Assembly: GCA_003559985.1 (NCBI GenBank)
Contig: PWJP01000181.1
Coordinates: 1 to 5,916, forward strand
Origin: Saprospirales bacterium
Lineage (GTDB): Bacteria > Bacteroidota > Bacteroidia > Chitinophagales > Saprospiraceae
Direction: 5' to 3'
Length of the DNA: 5,916 nt
In this document: positions 1 to 5,916 of the stretch, one piece after another
How the letters are laid out: each line of letters starts with the position of its first letter
How positions within the stretch are numbered: position 1 is the stretch's first letter
Position numbers and translations under genes: made by a program
Notes under the pieces: model-generated
What the model saw: the letters and a program-made list of their open reading frames with translations, nothing else
Databases searched by the model: none
What the model was told of the DNA's origin: nothing

Positions 1-3000
1 ACAACGCCGTCTATAAATTCTGCTTCACCGTTAACTTTCATCGGAGAAACAATTTCTACGTCGGCGCATTTTTTATAAGTATTTTCAAAAATAACATCGT
101 TAAAATCGCTACCTCCCGGCTCTATTGATTGATGTTCAGTTCCACTAAAGCGGAAAGCACCGTGATCAGCAACGACGGTTCCCTGATTAGTCCAATCGCC
201 AATTATATCAATTTCCGTATCCTCTTCCATAGTAAGCAGAGCGTTATTTGTCCAGCTTCCGGGAATGTGCACTTCGTGTGTTTCTCTGATGTAAACACGT
301 CCTTCATATTCTTCAGGCGGATGAGATTCTGCCGGATAACAATCACCATCACAACACACTTCCCATATATCTTTATCATACCAGTCGCCCGACATGATTG
401 TTTGGTAGTATTCGGGGTCAACTTCTATATTAATATGCTGTTTTTGAGAATAACATAAAAGTTCATAAGAAATAACAACCATTCCATGACCCGTTCTAAC
501 TCCAGATTCATTATCTTGATTTGTTCCTGAGTTAAAAGAACCTCCGCCACCACCGCCATGAGTATTATCAGGAGCACGATAGCCTCCTCCACCACCGGAG
601 TATCCGCCACCGCCGCCACCGCCGGCTCCCCATCCATGCCAAGAGCCGCCACCGCCGCCGCCGAAGCCTCCTGGGGTATCAGCACCACTACCTTCACCAC
701 CTTTACCTCCATTTACAAAAGAGTAAGAAATTTCATGTTCTTCCGAGTCGCCGTCTCCAAACATTCCTGCACCAGATCCCGAAGTTCCTTCCCTTCCGGA
801 TTGCGCACTTGCATCTCCACCTTCACCATCGATTCCTCCGGCGTTAATTCCACTACCATCATTAGTTCCGGATGTTGATATAACAGCATTCCTTCCGGTA
901 CTATTACTTCCGCCTCCGCCGCCTCCTCCGGCTATTACAAGTATATCAGATTCAGAAGTTCCATTATTCTTAACTACAAAAGTACCTCCACCACCGGCAA
1001 TATCATCATTTCCTCCACCTTGCTGTCCGACTAAAATATTTAATACATCCCCTTGTTGTAATTCAAAGTCACCGGAAACTTTTGCTCCTAACCCTGAATT
1101 ACTGACCTCTGAACCACCTTGCGCTCCATAAGCAGTTATTGTATAGCTTCCAATATTAGGAACGACCCATTGCTGTATTCCATTACCGGTAACAGTAACT
1201 TCTCCTTGAAGTTCAGTTTCACTATACACGCTATCAACTTCATTTTGCGAAGGTCCTAATCTCCCGACTGCTCCACAATTTGTAAAAGTTAATGTTCTAT
1301 CCATAGGTATAGAATCTACAGCTACAACATAATAAGTTATATCTTGAGTAATAATCGGAGTTTCAAAAGAGCTTCCTGTTCCAACAACTTCATCTTGATC
1401 ATTATACCACACATAATTTCCCGTGCTTCCTGAAGCCGTCATTGTAACAGATTCGCCACAAATAGCCGGTTCGGGCTCATAAGAAACTTCAGGGGCATCG
1501 CGGTCTTCAACTATAACGGTAACAGGCACTAATTGACTTCTGCAGAGATATCTTACTGCAGCGAAATAGAATGTTGTTGTTTGTGTTAATTTAGGTGTTT
1601 CAAAAATACTTCCGGTATGTAATAACACTTCTCCTTCGGGATCGCTGTACCACTCGTAATCATCGAGACTTCCTTCAGCTTCCAGAGTTGCTGTACCGGC
1701 GCAATTTATTGTTGGAGGCTCTCCGACCAGTTCAGGCATATCAAGTTCTTCAACTACTATTTCAATAGGAACAAGAGGTGAAACACAAACAACATTTTCT
1801 TCTTCCCATGAAATTGTAACATATCCCATACCTTCATTAACTCCTGTATCAGTTAAACCATTGGCTACACCACCTATATATGATGAACCACCTCCACCGC
1901 CTGTAGGATAATTAAGATTATCAACTTCATCATTACCATCTAAACCTTCAAAGCCGCCGCCATCTCCACCATATTGATTTCCTGACTCTGTATAATGCAC
2001 ATTATAACTACTGTTTCCACCTTTACCTGAAATTCCAAATTCTCCGTTAGTTTGAGTATCATCATTACATCCGCCACCTCGTCCACCAATATCTTGAGTT
2101 GCGCCTTTCCCTTCTTGCCGAGGTTGATTATTACCTCCTCCTTGGCCGCCACCACCGCCGTAGTAACCGCCACCGCCGCCGCCACCGCCGCCACGAATAT
2201 AACTCCATGTGGTTGTACCTGAACCACCTCCACCGCCGGCTGCAACTATAACTCTATCATCCAATGAATATCCTCCAAATCTAACATCTGATGCACCTCC
2301 GCCTGAACTACCATGTTGAGTAGCATTATTTGAAGTACCACCATCACCTCCACCACCAAAACCTCCGGGCGCTCCTTCGGAGAAGTCCAGACCATACTGG
2401 CCGGTCTGACCAACAGTAATATAAATAACATCTCCCTGTTGTAAATAAATTTCTCCCTCTGCATAACCACCTTGACCTCTATGAGATGTGTTTAAACCAC
2501 CACCTTCAGCTCCATAAGCTTCTATTTTATATAAGCCTGTATAAGGCACAGTCCATTTTTGAATCCCATCAATTCCCTTTACATTACCATCCATATAAGG
2601 AATACCTTCATATTCAATTTCTATTTGAGAGTCAAAATATGTATCTGTATAAGTTGGTCCTTCCGATCCTGTTGCTCCGCAGTTTGTAAAAGTAACCGAG
2701 CCACCACTACAATCATTACACAGCAGACTTGACCCTACATAGTATGTCGTTGTCTCTATTAATTTTGGTGTTGTATAAGTCGGACCTCTACCCACATCAT
2801 AAACTCCATCAGGATCTTTAAACCAAATATAATTACCATCTCCTCCTGAAGCCGATAATTCAACAATATCTCCACAAGTTATCGTCTCAGATGGATCAGC
2901 TGTAACACTTAGTGGGCTATCAGGGAGATCAACATTTATAGTTATATACTCTCTTTCTGATTCACATAATATAATTGAACTATAAGATATTATTAAATCA

Positions 3001-5916
3001 CCATGTCCTGTATTTTCTCCATTTATGCTTTCAATTAAAACTCCGGAATCTGAAATAAATGAGCCACCTCCGGCAATAAGAGGTTCTGATTCATGATTAG
3101 GTGTTCCACCTTGATAGCCACCGCCACTACCGCCTGCATTATATCCATCACTTCTTCCTGCTCCCCCTCCAAAACCTCCATCTGCAGGTCTATCCCAATT
3201 ATTCCATCCGTCATCTCCTTCTCCTCCAACTCCTCCACTAATAAAGGATTTTCCTCCCTCTGTTCCATAATAATCTTCTCCATCCTGAGTAAAACTACCA
3301 CCACCTCCGGCTCTGCTATTTTCTTCTCCGGCATTATCAGTTTCCAAACCTGTATAATAGCCATCTCCAAAATCTTCAGGAGGATCATTATCATAAGCAC
3401 CGGCTCCTCCTCCTGCAACTAACAATGGTTTTACATATACATCATCATAAAAATGAAATGAATTTGGTCCTGAACCATCCATAGCTTTAACTATAAATGT
3501 TCCACCACCACCACCGTCAGCATGATCTCCACCTGTTGTAATCCCTCCTTCTTGTCCAACTAAAACATACAAAATGTCTCCTTCAACTAATTCAAACTCT
3601 CCTTTCATCAAAGCTCCACGACCTGCTCTATGTTCTGAGTCATCTCCACCACTTGCTCCCCTTGCTGTTAACACATAAGTGCCGGTTCCGGGAACTTCCC
3701 ATCTTTGAATACCATCTTTTATTGTAGTTACATTACCTTCCAACATCGTACCTGTGTATTCTGTATCAACATCGGATTGATTTGGTCCAAATCTTCCTTC
3801 TGAACCACAATTAGTGAAATTAAAATATTTTAAAACAGGTTCTGAGCTTGTTCCAACGACATAATATGTAGTTGGATCCTTAAGAGGCGGAGTAAAATAT
3901 TCTTCTCCGGTACCCACAATATTGTCATTATTATCATACCAAATATAATTATCAGTATTACCAGTTACACTTAATCTTGTTCCTTCTCCACATAAAACAG
4001 GATTTTGATCAGCAATTACTGTAGGTTTATCAACATCTTCAACTGTAATATTTACTTCTGTTTTTTCCGAAGTACATAACGGTGGTACTTCAAAGGTAAT
4101 TACGACTTTTCCATGTCCTTCTTGAACACGATTTCTCGTATAACCATTATTAACACCATCTATATATGAAGAGCCACCACCACCGGCTGCTGCACGTCTG
4201 GCAACACCTTTGTTACTACCATCTTCACCTTCCAAGCCACCTCCTGCACCTCCTGATTGATTTTCTGAGGCTGAGCTGGTTAATGGGCTTGAATCTACGT
4301 TACCACCTTTACCTCCTATACCAAAAACACCATCCGTTTGAGTATCATCAAAGCAACCACCTCCTGTTCCTCCTTCTGTTTGAGTACCACCTTTGCCGGG
4401 CTCGTGTGGTTCGACATCACCTCCATGACCTCCACCACCGCCGTAGTAGCCACCGCCACCACCGCCGCCACCGCCGGCTGACCATGTTTTTTCACCATCT
4501 CCGGCAGCTCCTCCGCCTCCTCCGGCTACTATAACGCGATCTGTCAAATCAAATCCTCCTATCCGTATATCAGATGCCCCACCACCGGAACTACCGTGGC
4601 GTACAGCTCCATCCTGAGAAACACCTGTTCCTCCGGCTGCTCCTCCACCAAATCCACCTTCAGGTGCAGATGATAAACCATTTCCATATATTCCTGATTG
4701 ACCAACAGATATATAAACAATTTCTCCTGCTGTTAATTCAATGCTACCATAAGCATAACCTCCCTGCCCTCTATGTGATTTATTAGCACCTCCTCCTTCA
4801 GCTCCATAAACTTCAACAGTATATGTACCGGTATGAGGAACTTCCCAAGCCTGAATACCTGACTCTACTTCAACTAAATCTTCCAGAGACGTTCCCAAAT
4901 AACATAAATCAATCTGCTCTTGTGTTGGGCCAATCTCACCGGTTGCATCACAATTTGTAAAAGTAAGAACCTCAGTGTACCAATTTCTATCATTAGAAGA
5001 CACATAATATGTAGTATTTTCTGTTAAATTAGGTGTAATAAAAGTTTCCCCGCTTCCAACAACATTAAGGTCACTATCAAACCAAGTATATTCGCTTATG
5101 CTTCCTGAAGCAACAAGTTCTGTAGAGGAACCACAAGAAATTACCGGATTAGGGTCTAATACGTCAGGTGCATCAAAATTTTCAATTGTCACTTCAACAG
5201 ACACAATATCACTACTACAAGGACCCTGTATAGCTGCAAAGTAGAATGTTGTTGTTTCTGTTAATTCAGGAGTTTCATAAGTACTTCCTGTATGTAATAA
5301 TTCTGTTCCTGCTGCATCGCTGTACCACTCGTAAGTATCGGGACTACCTGTTGCTTCTAGAGTTGCTGTACTACCGCATGTTATTGTTGGAGGTGTCCCG
5401 ACAAGTTCGGGTGAGTCAAGAGCATCCACAGAAACATTAACAGGAACAAGATTAGAAACGCAACCATCATTAAAACTAAACCCTTCGTAGGTTATTGTAA
5501 CATAACCCATTCCATCATTAATTCCTGCATCTGTTGAGCCATTTTCTACTCCACCAATGTATGAAGAGCCGCCTCCTCCGCTTGATGTTCTTGCAGCAAC
5601 AGATCCAAGAAGTCCATCTTCACCTTCTTCTCCACCACCGTCACCACCTTTCAAGTTATTATTAGCAGAAGTCATCGTGCTTGTAGAAACGGAATTACCT
5701 CCATCACCTCCAAAACCTAATTCACCATCAGTTGAACCTGAGGCAGTACCACCTCCTTCACCTCCTTCTGTTTGAGTACCTCCTTTACCATACTCAAAAG
5801 GATTCTGGTCGCCACCATGACCACCGCCACCACCATAATAACCACCTCCACCGGCACCACCGCCTCCTTGTCTGTATATTGTTGCACCATCTCCGGCTCC
5901 ACCACCGCCTCCTGCA
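1..5916 (-). CDS. Giant multidomain surface protein, internal fragment: Ig-like domains carrying ALK/LTK-type glycine-rich domains
   Basis: One frame, with codons beginning at 5915 and ending at 3, is open for about 1,971 codons without a stop; both ends lie outside the window. No start or signal peptide is visible, and no membrane segment is seen. In order it holds a partial GR domain (residues 1-145), Ig1 (168-247), Ig2 with GR2 inserted (248-628), Ig3 with GR3 (629-997), Ig4 with GR4 (999-1391), Ig5 (1392-1472), Ig6 with GR5 (1473-1834), and the start of a new C-terminal module (1835-1971). The conserved Cys of each Ig, the lack of catalytic motifs and the repeat architecture fit an exported, non-enzymatic adhesin or matrix protein. 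The Ig type and C-terminal module resemble Bacteroidota proteins exported by the type IX system, but the sorting tail would lie beyond position 1. I do not recognise a named gene. The coding frame is certain; the biological role is inferred. Confidence 0.95.
3..413 (-). other. Start of C-terminal beta-strand module of the GNW...W type
   Basis: 137 residues (1835-1971) with a sharp change of character: no glycine runs. It opens with MSGDWYDKDIWEVCCDGDC, followed by EGRVYIRETHEVHIPGSW, TNNALLTMEEDTEIDIIGDW, FRFSGTEHQSIEPGG, DFNDVIFENTY and PMKVNGEAEFIDG. This pattern (GxW-x-x-x-x-W, then short strands such as V-x-IP-x-x, WTNxGxL, F-x-Gxx-Q-x-I, FxxxxxxN, V-x-Gxx-x-FxxG) resembles modules that often precede type IX sorting tails in Bacteroidota proteins. 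The assignment to that family is from memory. It continues beyond position 1. Its CCDGDC cluster may add disulfides. Confidence 0.65.
465..1292 (-). repeat. GR5: complete type B glycine-rich domain, closest to the ALK pattern
   Basis: 276 residues (1542-1817). Motifs: LTFTNCGAVGRLGPSQ; NGIQQWVVPNIGSYTITAYG; GDFELQQGDVLNILVGQQGG; GGGGTFVVK; ILVIAGGGGGGG; GGFGGGGGGSWHGW; a seven-glycine run, YS, five glycines; THGGGGGGSF; closing GHGMVVISY. The VGQQG, GGFGGGGGG and GHGxVxI motifs match the ALK glycine-rich region as I remember it. It lacks the SHRGQGG, GGGASD and DDTQT motifs of type A. Only one Cys (TNC) lies inside it. Confidence 0.9.
582..662 (-). repeat. Polyglycine blocks of GR5 (G6-SWHGWGA-G7-YS-G5)
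   Basis: Three glycine runs separated by an aromatic linker SWHGWGA and by YS. Codons in the first two runs are mainly GGC/GGT. The arrangement resembles the GGFGGGGGG...GGGGGGYxGG segment of ALK. Confidence 0.9.
1500..1742 (-). other. Ig5: plain Ig-like domain
   Basis: 81 residues (1392-1472): DMPELVGEPPTINCAG, TATLEAEGS, YEWYSDPEG, HTGSIFETPKLTQTTTFYF, then a short loop and YLCRSQLVPVTVIVEDR. Cys1405 and Cys1458 are 53 residues apart, exactly as in Ig1. It is the counterpart of Ig1 in the duplicated block. It shows what the F-G loop looks like without an insertion. Confidence 0.85.
1806..2696 (-). repeat. GR4: complete type A glycine-rich domain
   Basis: 297 residues (1074-1370). Motifs: VTFTNCGATGSEGPT; DGIQKWTVPYTGLY; YGAEGGG; SHRGQGGYAEGEIYL; GDVIYITVGQTG; PGGFGGGGDGG; HGSSGGGASDVRFGG; DRVIVAAGGGGG; nine glycines, YY, five glycines, QGGG; GGRGGGCNDDTQTNG; GGGFEGLDG; GGGGGSSYIGGVANG; closing strand GMGYVTISW. 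It is close to GR2 along its whole length. Its last third and the following Ig are closest to GR1 and Ig1, which indicates mixed ancestry of segments. Confidence 0.88.
2145..2192 (-). repeat. Polyglycine block of GR4 (G9-YY-G5)
   Basis: Same length and layout as the block in GR2, with TAC TAC and mostly GGC/GGT codons. His after the block in GR2 is Gln here. Confidence 0.92.
2925..4031 (-). other. Ig3: Ig-like domain interrupted by GR3
   Basis: The body is residues 629-697 (DKPTVIADQNPVLCGEG, YIWYDNN, GTGEEYFTPPL, TTYYVV). The last strand resumes after GR3 with IILCESEREYITINVD at about 981-996. Cys642 and Cys984 are the split pair. The arrangement is the same as Ig2, with a different GR class in the loop. 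Confidence 0.8.
2982..3824 (-). repeat. GR3: complete type B glycine-rich domain with reduced polyglycine
   Basis: 281 residues (698-978). Motifs: FNFTNCGSEGRFGPNQ; DGIQRWEVPGTGTY; RGASGG; KGEFELVEGDILYVLVGQEG; DGGGGGTFIVK; KPLLVAGGGAG; AGGGGSF; DGGFGGGAGRSDG; GGSGGGYQGG; AGGGSF; and the end HGDLIISY. The GGGGGTFIVK-then-LLVAGGG order matches GR5 and resembles ALK (GGGGATYVFK then PLIIAAGGGG, from memory). The long glycine runs of the other copies are broken by Ser, Arg, Asn and acidic residues, and no run exceeds five. Its only Cys is in the TNC motif. Confidence 0.86.
4092..4970 (-). repeat. GR2: complete type A glycine-rich (ALK/LTK-like) domain
   Basis: 293 residues (316-608). Motifs in order: LTFTNCDATGEIGPTQ; GIQAWEVPHTGTYTVEVYG; a SHRGQGGYAYGSIEL strand; YISVGQSG; EGGFGGGAAGG; HGSSGGGASDIRIGG; DRVIVAGGGGG; a nine-glycine run, YY, five glycines and HGGD; GKGGTQTEGG; GGGCFDDTQTDG; GGGLEGEDG; GGGGSSYIDGV; and the closing strand HGKVVITF. 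In ALK and LTK the matching region is a TNF-like beta sandwich from which bundled polyglycine-II helices project; that fold is inferred here. It has three Cys (TNC, DLCY, GGGC), more than the type B copies. The DATG in place of GATG at the start motif is a deviation. Confidence 0.88.
4428..4475 (-). repeat. Polyglycine block of GR2 (G9-YY-G5)
   Basis: Nine glycine codons almost all GGC or GGT, then TAC TAC, then five more glycines. The G-rich coding strand makes this one of the most GC-rich points in the window. Confidence 0.92.
5175..5414 (-). other. Ig1: plain Ig-like domain
   Basis: About 80 residues (168-247) of a Bacteroidota Ig-like fold, close to the Pfam Ig_7 / CHU_C-associated type as I remember it. 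The order is PELVGTPPTITCG, TATLEATGS, YEWYSD, HTGSTYETPELTETTTFYF, then GPCSSDIVSVEVTIE. Cys180 and Cys233 are 53 residues apart and probably form the domain's disulfide. The F-G loop is short (AAIQGP) and holds no insertion. It is very similar to Ig5, including a 19-base identical stretch over the YEWYSD codons. Confidence 0.85.
5415..5480 (-). other. Last strand of Ig0, the host domain of GR1
   Basis: Immediately after the closing strand of GR1 comes DGCVSNLVPVNVSVD, residues about 151-165. This matches the C-x-S...V-x-V-x-V final strand that ends the plain Ig domains. With no Ig body between it and GR1, it is best read as the last strand of an Ig domain whose body lies upstream of the window, with GR1 inserted before this strand. 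The same junction is seen for all the other copies. Confidence 0.75.
5481..5916 (-). repeat. GR1: type A glycine-rich domain, C-terminal half only
   Basis: This is the second half of an ALK/LTK-like glycine-rich domain; the N-terminal FTNCGA part lies beyond the window edge. Visible are a polyglycine block of pattern G4-A-G4-YY-G5-H-GGD, then KGGTQTEGGEGGG, a GGDGGGEEGEDG stretch, GGGGSSYIGGVENG, and a closing strand GMGYVTITY. The same order of motifs is seen in GR2 and GR4, so it is a type A copy. It differs from them in having Thr where they have Cys after GGxGGG, and in an Ala that breaks the nine-glycine run. Confidence 0.88.
5820..5867 (-). repeat. Polyglycine block of GR1 (G4-A-G4-YY-G5)
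   Basis: Sixteen codons of tandem GGN interrupted by one GCC and two TAT. It aligns with the blocks in GR2 and GR4, but Tyr is encoded TAT TAT rather than TAC TAC, and GGA/GGT are more frequent. Confidence 0.9.

Larger units (their letters stand above)
414..1499 (-). other. Ig6: Ig-like domain interrupted by GR5
   Basis: The body is residues 1473-1541 (DAPEVSYEPEPAICGES, YVWYNDQDEVVGTGSSFETP, ITYYVVAVDS). The last strand follows GR5 as LLCYSQKQHINIEVDP, ending near residue 1834. The split Cys pair is Cys1486 and Cys1821. This is the last Ig domain before the architecture changes. Confidence 0.8.
1300..2245 (-). repeat. Second copy of the GR(A)-Ig-Ig block
   Basis: From the polyglycine part of GR4 through Ig5 and the body of Ig6 the protein parallels 4985-5916 (GR1, Ig1, Ig2 body), displaced by about 3,672-3,675 bases. 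Shared words include GGGGSSYIGGV, GMGYVTI, PELVG-x-PPTI, YEWYSD, LLHTGS and TTTFYFAA. DNA similarity is highest in the first Ig of each block. Boundaries are approximate because the first copy is cut by the window edge. Confidence 0.75.
1743..2924 (-). other. Ig4: Ig-like domain interrupted by GR4
   Basis: The body starts near residue 999 (DSPLSVTADPSETITCGD), then YIWFKDPDG, TTPKLIETTTYYVGSS. It continues into a loop with an extra CNDC pair (Cys1066, Cys1069) before GR4. After GR4 the final strand is NVVCVSPLVPIEIVVEEL. The split host pair is Cys1014 and Cys1377. The extra CxxC is unique among the Ig domains of the window. Confidence 0.8.
4032..5174 (-). other. Ig2: Ig-like domain interrupted by GR2
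   Basis: The Ig body is residues 248-315 (DAPDVLDPNPVISCGSS, YTWFDSD, TTYYV). The final strand follows only after GR2, at residues 609-628 (PPLCTSEKTEVNITVEDV). The usual Cys pair is retained but split, Cys261 before and Cys614 after the insertion. The insertion site matches the short AAIQGP loop of Ig1. Confidence 0.8.
4985..5916 (-). repeat. First copy of the GR(A)-Ig-Ig block, truncated by the window
   Basis: Counterpart of 1300-2245. It holds the second half of GR1, Ig1 and the body of Ig2. After it, Ig2 carries a type A insert (GR2), whereas the corresponding Ig6 of the other copy carries a type B insert (GR5). So the loop contents differ although the scaffold is duplicated. Confidence 0.75.

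Noticed and set aside
129..878. Plus-strand open frames of about 106-109 codons (129-458, 558-878)
   Set aside because: They lie antisense to the continuous minus-strand coding frame, give low-complexity Ser/Thr or unrecognisable protein, and arise because runs of GGN codons read as stop-free NCC on the other strand.
2145..2192. GC-rich direct repeats considered as a CRISPR or minisatellite array
   Set aside because: There are no regular repeats with unique spacers; periodicity is three bases and is explained by polyglycine codons in frame.
1940..2470. Minus-strand frames at 1940-2245 and 2246-2470 rich in Val and Ala
   Set aside because: They are out of frame with the real gene (shifted reading of GGT/GGC runs as GTG, GCG) and show no domain.
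4166..4534. Plus-strand His- and Leu-rich frame at 4166-4534
   Set aside because: The His/Leu/Arg composition is the shifted antisense reading of glycine-codon runs; no motif, and it covers the middle of GR2.
5557..5775. Plus-strand Pro/Ser-rich frame at 5557-5775, resembling a proline-rich protein
   Set aside because: CCN antisense to GGN glycine codons of GR1 gives proline by necessity; the minus frame here has clear conserved motifs.
1..5916. Collagen-like or PE_PGRS-type glycine repeat protein
   Set aside because: There is no G-x-y collagen periodicity and no PE-type GGxGGx array alone; the glycine runs are embedded in framework motifs (FTNCGA, GIQxWxVP, VGQxG) of the ALK/LTK-type domain.

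Overview
The window lies inside one very large protein-coding gene on the minus strand. A single frame (codons starting at position 5915 and running down to position 3) is open through about 1,971 codons with no stop, and it has neither a recognisable start nor an end. I see no other gene, RNA gene, promoter or terminator. Residue numbers below count from the codon at 5915.

The protein is a modular, extracellular-looking giant. Its scaffold is a chain of bacterial Ig-like domains of the kind common in Bacteroidota surface proteins (Cys-Gly near the start, then W[YF], TTYYV, and C-x-S before a last V-x-V strand). Five of these Ig domains carry a glycine-rich (GR) domain. The GR domains resemble the TNF-like/polyglycine region of the animal receptor kinases ALK and LTK. 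They start with FTNCGA-x-G, followed by GIQ-x-W-x-VP-x-x-G-x-Y, GD-x-L-x-x-x-VGQ-x-G and polyglycine blocks, and end with GHG-x-V-x-ISY. Each of the four GR domains whose two ends are visible sits between the TTYYV strand and the final C-x-S strand of an Ig domain, so it fills the F-G loop. The fifth (GR1) shows the same downstream junction.

Order from N to C (high to low coordinates): Ig0[GR1, type A, cut by the window edge] - Ig1 plain - Ig2[GR2, type A] - Ig3[GR3, type B] - Ig4[GR4, type A] - Ig5 plain - Ig6[GR5, type B] - start of a different C-terminal module that resembles the G-x-W...SGNW-type beta-strand repeats found ahead of type IX secretion sorting tails. The block GR(A)-Ig-Ig occurs twice, about 3.67 kb apart, and is clearly a duplication.

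The Ig type, the C-terminal module and the moderate-to-low GC codon use with many TTA, AAT and GAT codons suggest a free-living member of the Bacteroidota, probably marine or sediment-dwelling. This is inference. A plausible role is a secreted or surface-anchored adhesin or matrix protein displaying stiff polyglycine-helix heads along an Ig stalk. The function itself cannot be read from the sequence.
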